Assembly: GCA_900769545.1 (NCBI GenBank)
Contig: CAAGGZ010000077.1
Span: forward strand, 1-12,820
Origin: Clostridia bacterium
GTDB lineage: Bacteria > Bacillota > Clostridia > Christensenellales > Borkfalkiaceae
Direction: 5' to 3'
Length of the DNA: 12,820 bases
The position numbers and the translations under genes are program-made. The notes under the pieces were generated by a model. The model was not told the origin of the DNA. It was given only the letters and a program-made list of their open reading frames with translations, and searched no databases. Below are positions 6,926-12,820 of the stretch, piece by piece (within the stretch, counting starts at the first letter, position 1; the number at the start of each line of letters is the position of its first letter).

Positions 6926-7405
6926 ATGACAAAAACAGAAAGAACGGTTGTAGCTGTACTTGTATTGGCTTTAGGTGTATTACTGATAACATTAAAGGTA
7001 GCATTTTTAGAAATGCTCCTTATAGTTGGAGGAATATGTTTGATAGGGTTTGGTGTAGTTGACGTCTTTCGTGGTTTTGTTCCGCCTGCGGTGGTGAAAA
7101 TAGCGGCAGGGGGCTTGCTTATACTTTGTTGTGTATTTGTTGTCAAAGCGATACTCTTTATCATTTCGGCAGTATTATTGGTGATAGGCGTGTTGCTTCT
7201 ATACGATAAATTAAAGAGCCGAAAATGCTTTCGTTCGCTTGTTTCGTTGGTATGCGAGTATGCCATACCTGCGCTCTTTCTTGTAATGGGGGCTCTGTTA
7301 TTATGCGCTCAAGGCGAAGGGGCGGATTGGCTGTTTATTCTATGTGGAATTTTTACGATTTTGATTGGTGTAGCCTTATTTGTCAAGATGTTTACTGACG
7401 ACTGA
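6926..7405 (+). CDS. Small polytopic membrane protein, HdeD/DUF308-like
   Basis: From the ATG at 6926 the protein has 159 residues and is almost wholly hydrophobic. About six membrane segments are visible (roughly 8-22, 29-45, 55-72, 75-93, 113-128, 134-155), arranged in pairs with short polar turns such as VFRGFVPP, YDKLKSRK and AQGEGADW. Repeated helices with a G-rich pattern and this size resemble the HdeD/DUF308 group of small inner-membrane proteins, whose role is poorly known; this match is by appearance, not by a diagnostic motif. Two starts are possible. ATG 6908 overlaps the previous stop by one base (TGATG) but its GGAG is only 3 bases away. ATG 6926 has a better AAGGAG (6916-6921), though only 4 bases away, and removes a basic MRRRSK tail. 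I prefer 6926. A terminator follows 22 bases after the stop, so this closes a two-gene unit. Confidence 0.75.
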   Translation: MTKTERTVVAVLVLALGVLLITLKVAFLEMLLIVGGICLIGFGVVDVFRGFVPPAVVKIAAGGLLILCCVFVVKAILFIISAVLLVIGVLLLYDKLKSRKCFRSLVSLVCEYAIPALFLVMGALLLCAQGEGADWLFILCGIFTILIGVALFVKMFTDD

Positions 7406-7427
7406 TTTATTTGAATATGAATTATGC

Positions 7428-7472
7428 AAAACGCGGATTTTTTAACAAAAATTCCGTGTTTTTCTTTTTTTT
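7428..7472 (+). terminator. Rho-independent terminator after the membrane protein gene
   Basis: AAAACGCGGA (7428-7437) pairs with TCCGTGTTTT (7453-7462), one G-U. Inside, after a T-T mismatch, TTTTT (7439-7443) pairs with AAAAA (7447-7451) around an AAC loop. A T-rich tail runs to 7472 (five T, a C, eight T). Confidence 0.85.
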
Positions 7473-7547
7473 GCAGGAAATAGGAGTTAAAAAGATAAAA
7501 ATTTATCGATTTAGCGATTTAATTTTTCAATCAAGGCGTTCAAGCAT

Positions 7548-7576
7548 TTGTTATTGCAAAAAAATTATGCTATAAT
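7548..7576 (+). promoter_or_regulatory. Promoter of the ldh/mdh-fumC-hdrBCA operon, extended -10
   Basis: TTGTTA (7548-7553), 17-base spacer, TATAAT (7571-7576) with TG at 7568-7569 (extended -10). Start near 7583, leader about 90 bases. The -35 overlaps a TTGTTA that equals one half of the Rex redox-repressor consensus, but the second half-site is poor, so Rex control is only a possibility. Upstream, CGATTTA occurs twice (7507-7513 and 7515-7521) with unknown meaning; I see nothing else in 7473-7547. Confidence 0.8.
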
Positions 7577-7590
7577 TATAGTGTATGAAT

Positions 7591-7637
7591 GGGTGAGTGC
7601 GCCTTTTTGTATAAAGCAATTAAAAAAGGATTGCTTT
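7591..7637 (+). promoter_or_regulatory. Two hairpins in the leader of the redox operon
   Basis: A short GC hairpin, GGTG (7592-7595) with CGCC (7600-7603), is followed by five T (7604-7608), like a weak terminator. Directly after it AAAGCAAT (7613-7620) pairs perfectly with ATTGCTTT (7630-7637) around a 9-base loop. The ribosome site GGAG (7660-7663) lies beyond, unpaired. Attenuation or mRNA stability control is possible but unproven. Confidence 0.35.
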
Positions 7638-7672
7638 GCAAGTGAAAAAAATTACAAACGGAGATAAAAATT

Positions 7673-8623
7673 ATGAACAACAAAGTTACAATCATTGGTG
7701 CAGGTTCGGTAGGCGCTACCGTTGCTTACACGTTGGTGGCAACGGGTTCGGTTGCGGAAATCGTTTTGATTGACGTAAACACGGCAAAGGCTGAAGGGGA
7801 AGCAATGGATATTAAGCAGTCCACTCCTTATCTTCATCCCGTAAAGATTTATTGCGGTACGTATGAAGATGCAGTTGGTTCTGATATCGTTATTGTTACG
7901 TCTGGTGTGGGTAGAAAACCTGGTCAGTCTCGTATCGACCTTACGCAGACGAACGTCAACATTTTGAAGAGTATCGCTCCTCAAATCGTGAAATATGCTC
8001 CCGACGCGCTGTATTTGTTTGTTGCAAATCCTGTAGACGTTTTAACGTATGTGTTCTGCAAGATTACGGGCGTTCCCAAGAACCGTGTTATCGGTACGGG
8101 CACGACGCTTGATAGTATTCGTTTGAGAACGCGTTTGTCTGAATTGTATTCTGTAAATCAGAAACAAGTACACGCGTATGTTCTTGGCGAGCACGGCGAT
8201 TCTTCGTTTGTTGCTTGGTCTGCGGCTGATATTTCGGGTATTCCTCTTGACGAATATGAAAATACGTTGACGGATAAAGAAACGCTCAAGGTATTGCCTT
8301 ATGACAGAGAAGAAGTGGAAACATACGTAAAGAAATCTGGCGGTCAGATTATTGCTGGTAAAGGCGCAACCTTCTACGGTATCGCTGCAAGCGTTACGCA
8401 GATCGTAAACAGCATCTATTCTAGCGCATATACCATTTTGCCTGTATCGACGGTTTTGGAAGGTGAATACGGCATTTCCGACGTTGCGCTTTCCACGCTT
8501 TGCGCAATTAGCAGTGAGGGTGTTGTTACGACGCTTACGCCGAAGCTTTCTGATGATGAACTCGAAAAGATGAGACACAGCGCGGAAGTTTTGAAGGGCG
8601 TTATTGCTCAAATTGAAATTTAA
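7673..8623 (+). CDS. ldh: L-lactate/malate dehydrogenase family protein (LDH fold, ambiguous substrate)
   Basis: An NAD-dependent 2-hydroxyacid dehydrogenase of 316 residues, full length. GAGSVG (9-14) is the dinucleotide-binding loop and D34 indicates NAD rather than NADP. Catalytic residues are present: R87 (family R109), N119 in ANP (N140), D147 (D168), R150 (R171), and H174 in GEHGDS (H195). Most relatives are called L-lactate dehydrogenase (pyruvate + NADH to lactate). However, the specificity loop reads GVGRKPGQSR: position 81, equal to residue 102 in the classic numbering, is Arg, the malate dehydrogenase choice, where canonical LDH has Gln. T233 and I237 (classic 246 and 250) are LDH-like. 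The substrate is therefore open between pyruvate and oxaloacetate. GGAG lies 9 bases before the ATG. First gene of a probable operon; fumarase starts 18 bases after its stop, which favours a C4-acid role, though co-location alone does not prove it. Confidence 0.9.
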   Translation: MNNKVTIIGAGSVGATVAYTLVATGSVAEIVLIDVNTAKAEGEAMDIKQSTPYLHPVKIYCGTYEDAVGSDIVIVTSGVGRKPGQSRIDLTQTNVNILKSIAPQIVKYAPDALYLFVANPVDVLTYVFCKITGVPKNRVIGTGTTLDSIRLRTRLSELYSVNQKQVHAYVLGEHGDSSFVAWSAADISGIPLDEYENTLTDKETLKVLPYDREEVETYVKKSGGQIIAGKGATFYGIAASVTQIVNSIYSSAYTILPVSTVLEGEYGISDVALSTLCAISSEGVVTTLTPKLSDDELEKMRHSAEVLKGVIAQIEI

Positions 8624-8641
8624 GTCATTGGAGTAGAAATA

Positions 8642-10018
8642 ATGGAATATCGTATAGAGAAAGATACAATGGGGGAAATGCAAGTCCCTGCAGACAGATA
8701 TTGGGCGGCTCAAACGCAGAGAAGTTATCAAAATTTCCGAATTGGCAACGAAGTGATGCCCAGAGAGATTACGCACGCATTCGGTATTTTGAAGAAAGCG
8801 GCGGCTCTTGCAAACTGCAAACTCGGTAAGCTCCCTGAAGAAAAGAAAAATGCGATTTGCGCAGCTTGCGATGAAGTAATTTCGGGCGATTTGAACGGAC
8901 ATTTTCCGCTTGTTGTATGGCAGACGGGTAGTGGTACGCAGTCGAATATGAATGCAAACGAGGTTATCGCAAATCGCGGCAACGAAATTGCAGGACAGAA
9001 GCTTTTGCACCCTAACGACGATATAAACAAGAGTCAGAGCTCCAACGATACATTCCCTACGGCAATGCACATTGCGGCGGTAATTGCAATTGAGGATAAA
9101 CTGTTCCCTGCAATGGATCAGCTGATTGCTACGTTGAAGCGTTTGGAAGCCGAAAATGAAGGCATTGTAAAGAGCGGCAGAACGCACTTACAGGACGCTG
9201 TTCCCATCGCATTTTCGCAGGAAATTAGCGGTTGGACGAATATGGTCGAAAAGACCAAAGCGCAACTGGAGCTTGCTTTGCCCGGATTGAAAGAACTTGC
9301 GCTCGGCGGTACGGCTGTTGGTACGGGTTTGAATGCGCCTAAAGGCTTTGCTGAAGAAGTTGCTGCGCAGGTTTCTGCTTTGACGGGTAAGAGCTTTGTG
9401 ACGGCGGCAAATAAGTATCATGCATTGACGGCAAAAGACGAGCTTGTATTTGCACACGGCGCTTTGAAAGCGCTCGCTTGCAACCTTATGAAGATTGCCA
9501 ACGACGTTCGTTGGCTTGCGAGTGGGCCTCGTGACGGGCTTGGGGAAATCTTTATTCCCGAAAACGAACCTGGTTCTTCGATTATGCCCGGTAAAGTTAA
9601 TCCCACGCAGTGTGAATCGATGACGATGGTTGCCGTACAGGTAATGGCAAATGACGTTGCGGTTGGTATGGGCGCTTCGCAGGGCAACTTTGAATTGAAC
9701 GTATTTATGCCTGTGATTATCTACAACTTCTTGCAGTCTGTAAGATTGTTGGCAGACGGTATCGTATCGTTTGAGTCCAACTGTGTAACGGGTATCAAAG
9801 CAAATAAAGAAAAAATGCACCACAACCTTTATAACTCCTTGATGTTGGTTACGGCGCTCAATCCTTATATTGGGTATGAAAATGCAGCTAAGACCGCAAA
9901 GAAGGCTTATAAAGAAAACATTTCCTTAAAAGAAGCTTGCGTAGCGCTTGGCTTCCTTACGGCAGAAAAGTTCGATGAAGTTTTCCGCCCGGAAGAAATG
10001 GCGTATCCGCAGAAATAA
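8642..10018 (+). CDS. fumC: Class II fumarate hydratase
   Basis: Interconverts malate and fumarate without an iron-sulfur cluster, as a cytoplasmic homotetramer in known members. The 458 residues are the usual FumC length. Conserved regions in order are TGSGTQSNMNANEV (95-108), KSQSSNDTFPTAMH (130-143), GRTHLQDA (179-186, with the proton-relay His182), and the superfamily signature GSSIMPGKVNPTQ (311-323) with the loop serine that acts as base. The C-terminal RPEEM tail is also typical of fumarases rather than aspartases or argininosuccinate lyases. GGAG (8630-8633) lies 8 bases before the ATG. It lies 18 bases after the dehydrogenase and 25 bases before hdrB, with no terminator on either side. 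In an anaerobe this pairing would normally run in the reductive direction, making fumarate as an electron acceptor; that direction is inferred. Confidence 0.96.
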   Translation: MEYRIEKDTMGEMQVPADRYWAAQTQRSYQNFRIGNEVMPREITHAFGILKKAAALANCKLGKLPEEKKNAICAACDEVISGDLNGHFPLVVWQTGSGTQSNMNANEVIANRGNEIAGQKLLHPNDDINKSQSSNDTFPTAMHIAAVIAIEDKLFPAMDQLIATLKRLEAENEGIVKSGRTHLQDAVPIAFSQEISGWTNMVEKTKAQLELALPGLKELALGGTAVGTGLNAPKGFAEEVAAQVSALTGKSFVTAANKYHALTAKDELVFAHGALKALACNLMKIANDVRWLASGPRDGLGEIFIPENEPGSSIMPGKVNPTQCESMTMVAVQVMANDVAVGMGASQGNFELNVFMPVIIYNFLQSVRLLADGIVSFESNCVTGIKANKEKMHHNLYNSLMLVTALNPYIGYENAAKTAKKAYKENISLKEACVALGFLTAEKFDEVFRPEEMAYPQK

Positions 10019-10043
10019 TTGTATACAAAGGTAGCGTATAGAT

Positions 10044-10823
10044 ATGAAAATCAGTTATTATCCCGGCTGTACGCTCAAAACGAAAGCGAAAGAATTGGAC
10101 GTAACTGCCCGTCTTTGCGCACAGGCTTTGGGCGTAGAAATGGAGGAAATTGAAAATTGGCAATGTTGCGGTGCCGTATACAAAATGGGTACGGACGAAA
10201 TTGCAACGAAATTGTCTGCAATCCGCGCGTTGGATTATGCAAAACATCACGGCGGTAAGCTGTTGACGCTTTGCTCGGCTTGTCATAATGTAATCAAGCG
10301 CGCTAATGAAGATATGAAGACCAATGCGGATATTTGTACCCGCGCTAATAATTATATGGCTTTGGAAGAGCCTTATAAGGGTGAAACGGAGGTTCTTCAT
10401 TATCTTGAAATGTTGAAAAACGTAGTAGGTTTTGATAACATCAAAAAAGCGGTGGTAAATCCCATCAATCGCAAAGTAGGCGCGTATTACGGCTGTCTCT
10501 TGCTTCGTCCAAGCGGCGTAATGGCATTTGATAATCCCGAAAATCCGACCATCATCGAGGACTTTATTCGCGCAATCGGCGGTACGCCCGTTGTGTATCC
10601 GTTTCGTAATGAATGTTGCGGCGCGTACGTTTCGCTTAAGAACGGTGATTTGCCCAAGCAAAAGAGTACGAAAGTACTCAGTAGTGCAAAGGAAAAGGGC
10701 GCGGAAGAAGTGATTACGGCTTGTCCGCTTTGCCTTTATAATTTGCAAGTAAACGGCGGCGACATTTTGCCTGTGAAATACTTCACGGAGCTTCTTGCCG
10801 AAGCATTGGGGGTAAAAGCATGA
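10044..10823 (+). CDS. hdrB: Heterodisulfide reductase subunit B-like protein (two CCG domains)
   Basis: A 259-residue protein with two complete cysteine-rich CCG domains: C9, C41-C42-G, C77, C80, and C151, C191-C192-G, C227, C230. In methanogen HdrB such motifs hold two unusual noncubane [4Fe-4S] clusters that cleave the CoM-CoB disulfide. Bacteria of this kind lack those coenzymes, so the substrate here is unknown; another disulfide or an electron-transfer partner is likely. Both motif sets are intact, suggesting an active site. The start MKISYYPGC matches the family N-terminus. The ribosome site is weak (AAAGGT at 10027-10032, 11 bases away), so translation may partly depend on coupling with fumC. 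The stop overlaps the hdrC start by 4 bases (ATGA), which implies coupled translation and equal dose of B and C. Confidence 0.93.
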   Translation: MKISYYPGCTLKTKAKELDVTARLCAQALGVEMEEIENWQCCGAVYKMGTDEIATKLSAIRALDYAKHHGGKLLTLCSACHNVIKRANEDMKTNADICTRANNYMALEEPYKGETEVLHYLEMLKNVVGFDNIKKAVVNPINRKVGAYYGCLLLRPSGVMAFDNPENPTIIEDFIRAIGGTPVVYPFRNECCGAYVSLKNGDLPKQKSTKVLSSAKEKGAEEVITACPLCLYNLQVNGGDILPVKYFTELLAEALGVKA

Positions 10824-11206
10824 CGAAAGAAGAACGCATTGAAAATCTCAAAACGTTGAGCGGTACGGATGTAAGAAAATGTATGAAGTGCGGCAAATGC
10901 TCTGGACGTTGTCCTGCTTTTAAGGATATGGATATTAAACCCCATCAGTTTGTGTCTATGCTGGCAAAAGGCAAGCTTGACGAATTGTTGGAAAGTAAAG
11001 CGATTTGGAGCTGCCTTTCCTGTATGGCTTGCGTAGAGCGTTGTCCTCGCGGAGTTGCTCCTGCGGCGGTAGTCGAAGCGGTACGTGAAACGGTCGTTCG
11101 TATGCAAGGTAACAACGGTATTAAGGCGGAGGATATTCCGCCTATTGTAGACGAATTGATTCCTCAGCAGTTACTTGTTAGCGCGTATAGAAAATACAAT
11201 CGTTAA
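10820..11206 (+). CDS. hdrC: Heterodisulfide reductase subunit C-like ferredoxin protein
   Basis: A 128-residue protein with two classic [4Fe-4S] ferredoxin motifs: C21-C24-C27-C31P and C65-C68-C71-C75P. It would wire electrons between the HdrA flavin subunit and the HdrB active site. The length and the short C-terminal tail after the second cluster fit HdrC, as opposed to the fused C-B protein found in thiol:fumarate reductase B or GlcF/GlpC-type proteins. It overlaps hdrB by 4 bases and precedes hdrA by 49 bases. The order B-C-A is seen in other Hdr clusters. Confidence 0.93.
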   Translation: MTKEERIENLKTLSGTDVRKCMKCGKCSGRCPAFKDMDIKPHQFVSMLAKGKLDELLESKAIWSCLSCMACVERCPRGVAPAAVVEAVRETVVRMQGNNGIKAEDIPPIVDELIPQQLLVSAYRKYNR

Positions 11207-11255
11207 TCGGTTGTTTTGAAAAAAATCGAAATTCTAAAGAAAGAGAGTAAATAAA

Positions 11256-12820
11256 ATGCAAAGAATAGGTGTTTTTATTTGTTGGTGCGGCAGCAACATC
11301 GCGGCAACGGTAGACGTAAAAAAAGTAGCGGAAACGATTAAAAGTGAACCTGGCGTCGTATTCGCAGAAAACTACCAGTATATGTGCTCCGAAAATGGTC
11401 AGCAGCTCATCAAACAGGCAATCAAAGAACATAATCTTACGGGCATCGTTGTAGGCGCTTGTTCGCCCAGAATGCACGAGGCAACTTTCCGTAAGGCGGC
11501 AGAAGCTGCAGGTTTGAATCCTTATATGGTGGAAATCGCCAACATTCGTGAGCATTGCTCCTGGATTCATAAAGATATGGACGAAGCAACCGAAAAGGCG
11601 GTTATTCTCGTTCGTACAGCTATCGCAAAAGTAAAATTGAATGCGCCTTTGTTGGCAGGGGAAAGCCCTGTTGTAAAGCGCGCGTTGGTAATCGGTGGCG
11701 GTATTGCAGGTATTCAAGCTGCGTTGGACATTGCTGACGCAGGCTTCGAAGTAGATATTGTTGAAAAGAACGCAACGATCGGCGGTAGAATGGCGCAGCT
11801 TGATAAGACGTTCCCTACGCTTGACTGTTCGGCTTGTATTCTTACGCCGAAAATGGTGGATTGCGCGCAGCACGAAAAAATTGACATTCTTACCTATTCC
11901 GAAGTGGAAGAGGTGAAGGGTTTCGTTGGTAATTTTAATGTAAAAATCCGTCGTAAAGCGAGATTTGTAGACGAAACGAAGTGTACGGGCTGTAAAATCT
12001 GTATGGAAAAATGTCCTTCCAAGAAAGGCTTAAATGCTTTCAATATGGATCTTAATACCCGTCCTGCAATTTATATTCCGTTTGCGCAGGCAATTCCTAA
12101 CGTAGCGGTTATCGACCCCGAACAGTGTATTAAGCTTAAAACGGGTAAGTGCGGTATCTGTCAAAAATTCTGCGGTGTAGGCGCAATCGATTACGAGCAG
12201 AAGGATACGTTTGAAGACCGTCAGTACGGCGCAATCGTCGTAGCAACTGGTTTCAAACCCATTGCGCTTGACAACTTTAACGAATACGGTTACAGCGATA
12301 ATAAAGACGTTATTACGTCCTTGGAATTGGAACGTTTGATGAACGCGGCTGGTCCTACGAACGGCGTGTTGCTCCGTCCTTCCGATGGAGAACATCCGAA
12401 GGTAATTACCTTTATCCAGTGCGTAGGCTCCCGTGATACCAGCGGTTGCGGTAAACCTTACTGCTCCAAGATTTGCTGTATGTATACGGCAAAGCACGCA
12501 ATGCTTATTCGTGAAAAATATCCCGATACCGAAGTGCACGTATTCTATATCGACGTTCGTACGCCTGGCAAGAACTATGATGAGTTCTATCGCCGCGCGG
12601 TAGAGCAGTACGGTGTGGACTATATTAAAGGTATGGTTGGTAAAGTGTATAACGAGAATGGTAAACTGATGGTACAGGGTTCAAATCTTATTGATAACGA
12701 ACAGATTACCATTGAATCTGATCTTGTTGTTCTTGCGGCTGCAATCGAACCAGAACCTTCCGTAAGAAAGATTGCAACGTTGTTGACGACGAGCATTGAT
12801 ACCAACAACTTCCTTACCGA
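11256..12820 (+). CDS. hdrA: Heterodisulfide reductase subunit A-like flavoprotein (3' end outside window)
   Basis: The frame runs open from ATG 11256 to the window end, 521 residues, against roughly 650 for full-length HdrA, so about 130 residues are missing by truncation at the window edge. In order: N-terminal ICWCGSN (C9, C11); FAD-binding GGGIAG (147-152); LDCSACILTPKM (C191, C194) and C203; a ferredoxin motif C243-C246-C249-C253P; a second with C291, C299-C302-C306; and CVGSRD followed by GCGKPYCSKICCM (C389, C398, C403, C407, C408). This is the full HdrA layout as far as visible. HdrA is the FAD subunit and, in methanogen complexes, the electron-bifurcation site linking ferredoxin to the disulfide. 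The ribosome site is weak (AGAGAG near 11242). No MvhD, hydrogenase or NADH-input subunit lies in the window; one may follow beyond its end. Confidence 0.93.
   Translation, partial: MQRIGVFICWCGSNIAATVDVKKVAETIKSEPGVVFAENYQYMCSENGQQLIKQAIKEHNLTGIVVGACSPRMHEATFRKAAEAAGLNPYMVEIANIREHCSWIHKDMDEATEKAVILVRTAIAKVKLNAPLLAGESPVVKRALVIGGGIAGIQAALDIADAGFEVDIVEKNATIGGRMAQLDKTFPTLDCSACILTPKMVDCAQHEKIDILTYSEVEEVKGFVGNFNVKIRRKARFVDETKCTGCKICMEKCPSKKGLNAFNMDLNTRPAIYIPFAQAIPNVAVIDPEQCIKLKTGKCGICQKFCGVGAIDYEQKDTFEDRQYGAIVVATGFKPIALDNFNEYGYSDNKDVITSLELERLMNAAGPTNGVLLRPSDGEHPKVITFIQCVGSRDTSGCGKPYCSKICCMYTAKHAMLIREKYPDTEVHVFYIDVRTPGKNYDEFYRRAVEQYGVDYIKGMVGKVYNENGKLMVQGSNLIDNEQITIESDLVVLAAAIEPEPSVRKIATLLTTSIDTNNFLT

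Noticed and set aside
7589..7645. 18-residue open frame (MGECAFLYKAIKKGLLCK) in the ldh leader
   Set aside because: Starts about 6 bases after the predicted transcript start with no ribosome site, and lies over the two hairpins; likely chance.
10019..10028. 10-bp palindrome TTGTATACAA between fumC and hdrB
   Set aside because: Short, AT-rich and without flanking promoter elements; too weak to call an operator.
1..12820. Search by eye for CRISPR repeats, tRNA/rRNA, insertion-sequence ends, transposases, phage genes or toxin-antitoxin pairs
   Set aside because: Nothing of this kind seen; gene content and direction look like stable chromosomal sequence.

Overview
The window is a gene-dense, largely one-directional stretch from a low-to-moderate GC member of the Bacillota, most likely an anaerobic Clostridia-type organism. 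All recognisable genes are on the + strand. Three things point this way: the order whiA - dnaE - pfkA, which is typical of Clostridia; AT-rich sigma-A-type promoters with TATAAT boxes; and a fermentative, ferredoxin/Hdr-type redox gene set. I cannot name a genus from the sequence alone.

Region 1 (1-5312) is housekeeping. It holds the 3' part of whiA, a full-length DNA polymerase III alpha subunit (dnaE, DnaE1 type with an apparently intact PHP metal site), and ATP-dependent 6-phosphofructokinase (pfkA), which has its own promoter and a strong hairpin terminator.

Region 2 (5313-6713) holds a monocistronic PfkB/FruK-family sugar-phosphate kinase with its own promoter and a structured leader. 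About 357 bases without a convincing gene follow. This stretch is highly structured, ends in a clear intrinsic terminator, and may encode an undescribed small RNA or a structured 3' UTR. It then carries a fresh promoter for the next unit.

Region 3 (6714-7472) is a two-gene unit: a 64-residue basic, Cys-rich small protein and a small six-helix membrane protein of HdeD/DUF308 appearance. It closes with an AT-rich terminator.

Region 4 (7473-12820) looks like one redox operon driven by a promoter with an extended -10 at 7548-7576. The order is an LDH/MDH-family 2-hydroxyacid dehydrogenase, class II fumarase (fumC), hdrB, hdrC and hdrA (cut by the window end). The gaps are 18, 25, -4 and 49 bases, with no terminator between genes. 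The dehydrogenase carries Arg at the position that usually separates malate dehydrogenase (Arg) from lactate dehydrogenase (Gln), while other specificity residues are LDH-like. If it can reduce oxaloacetate, the operon would encode oxaloacetate -> malate -> fumarate next to a flavin/FeS HdrABC electron-transfer complex, which suggests (inference only) a link to fumarate or disulfide reduction and electron bifurcation. If it is a plain LDH, the operon joins lactate formation to an Hdr module. This gene combination is the main biological point of interest, followed by the candidate RNA at 6395-6588.
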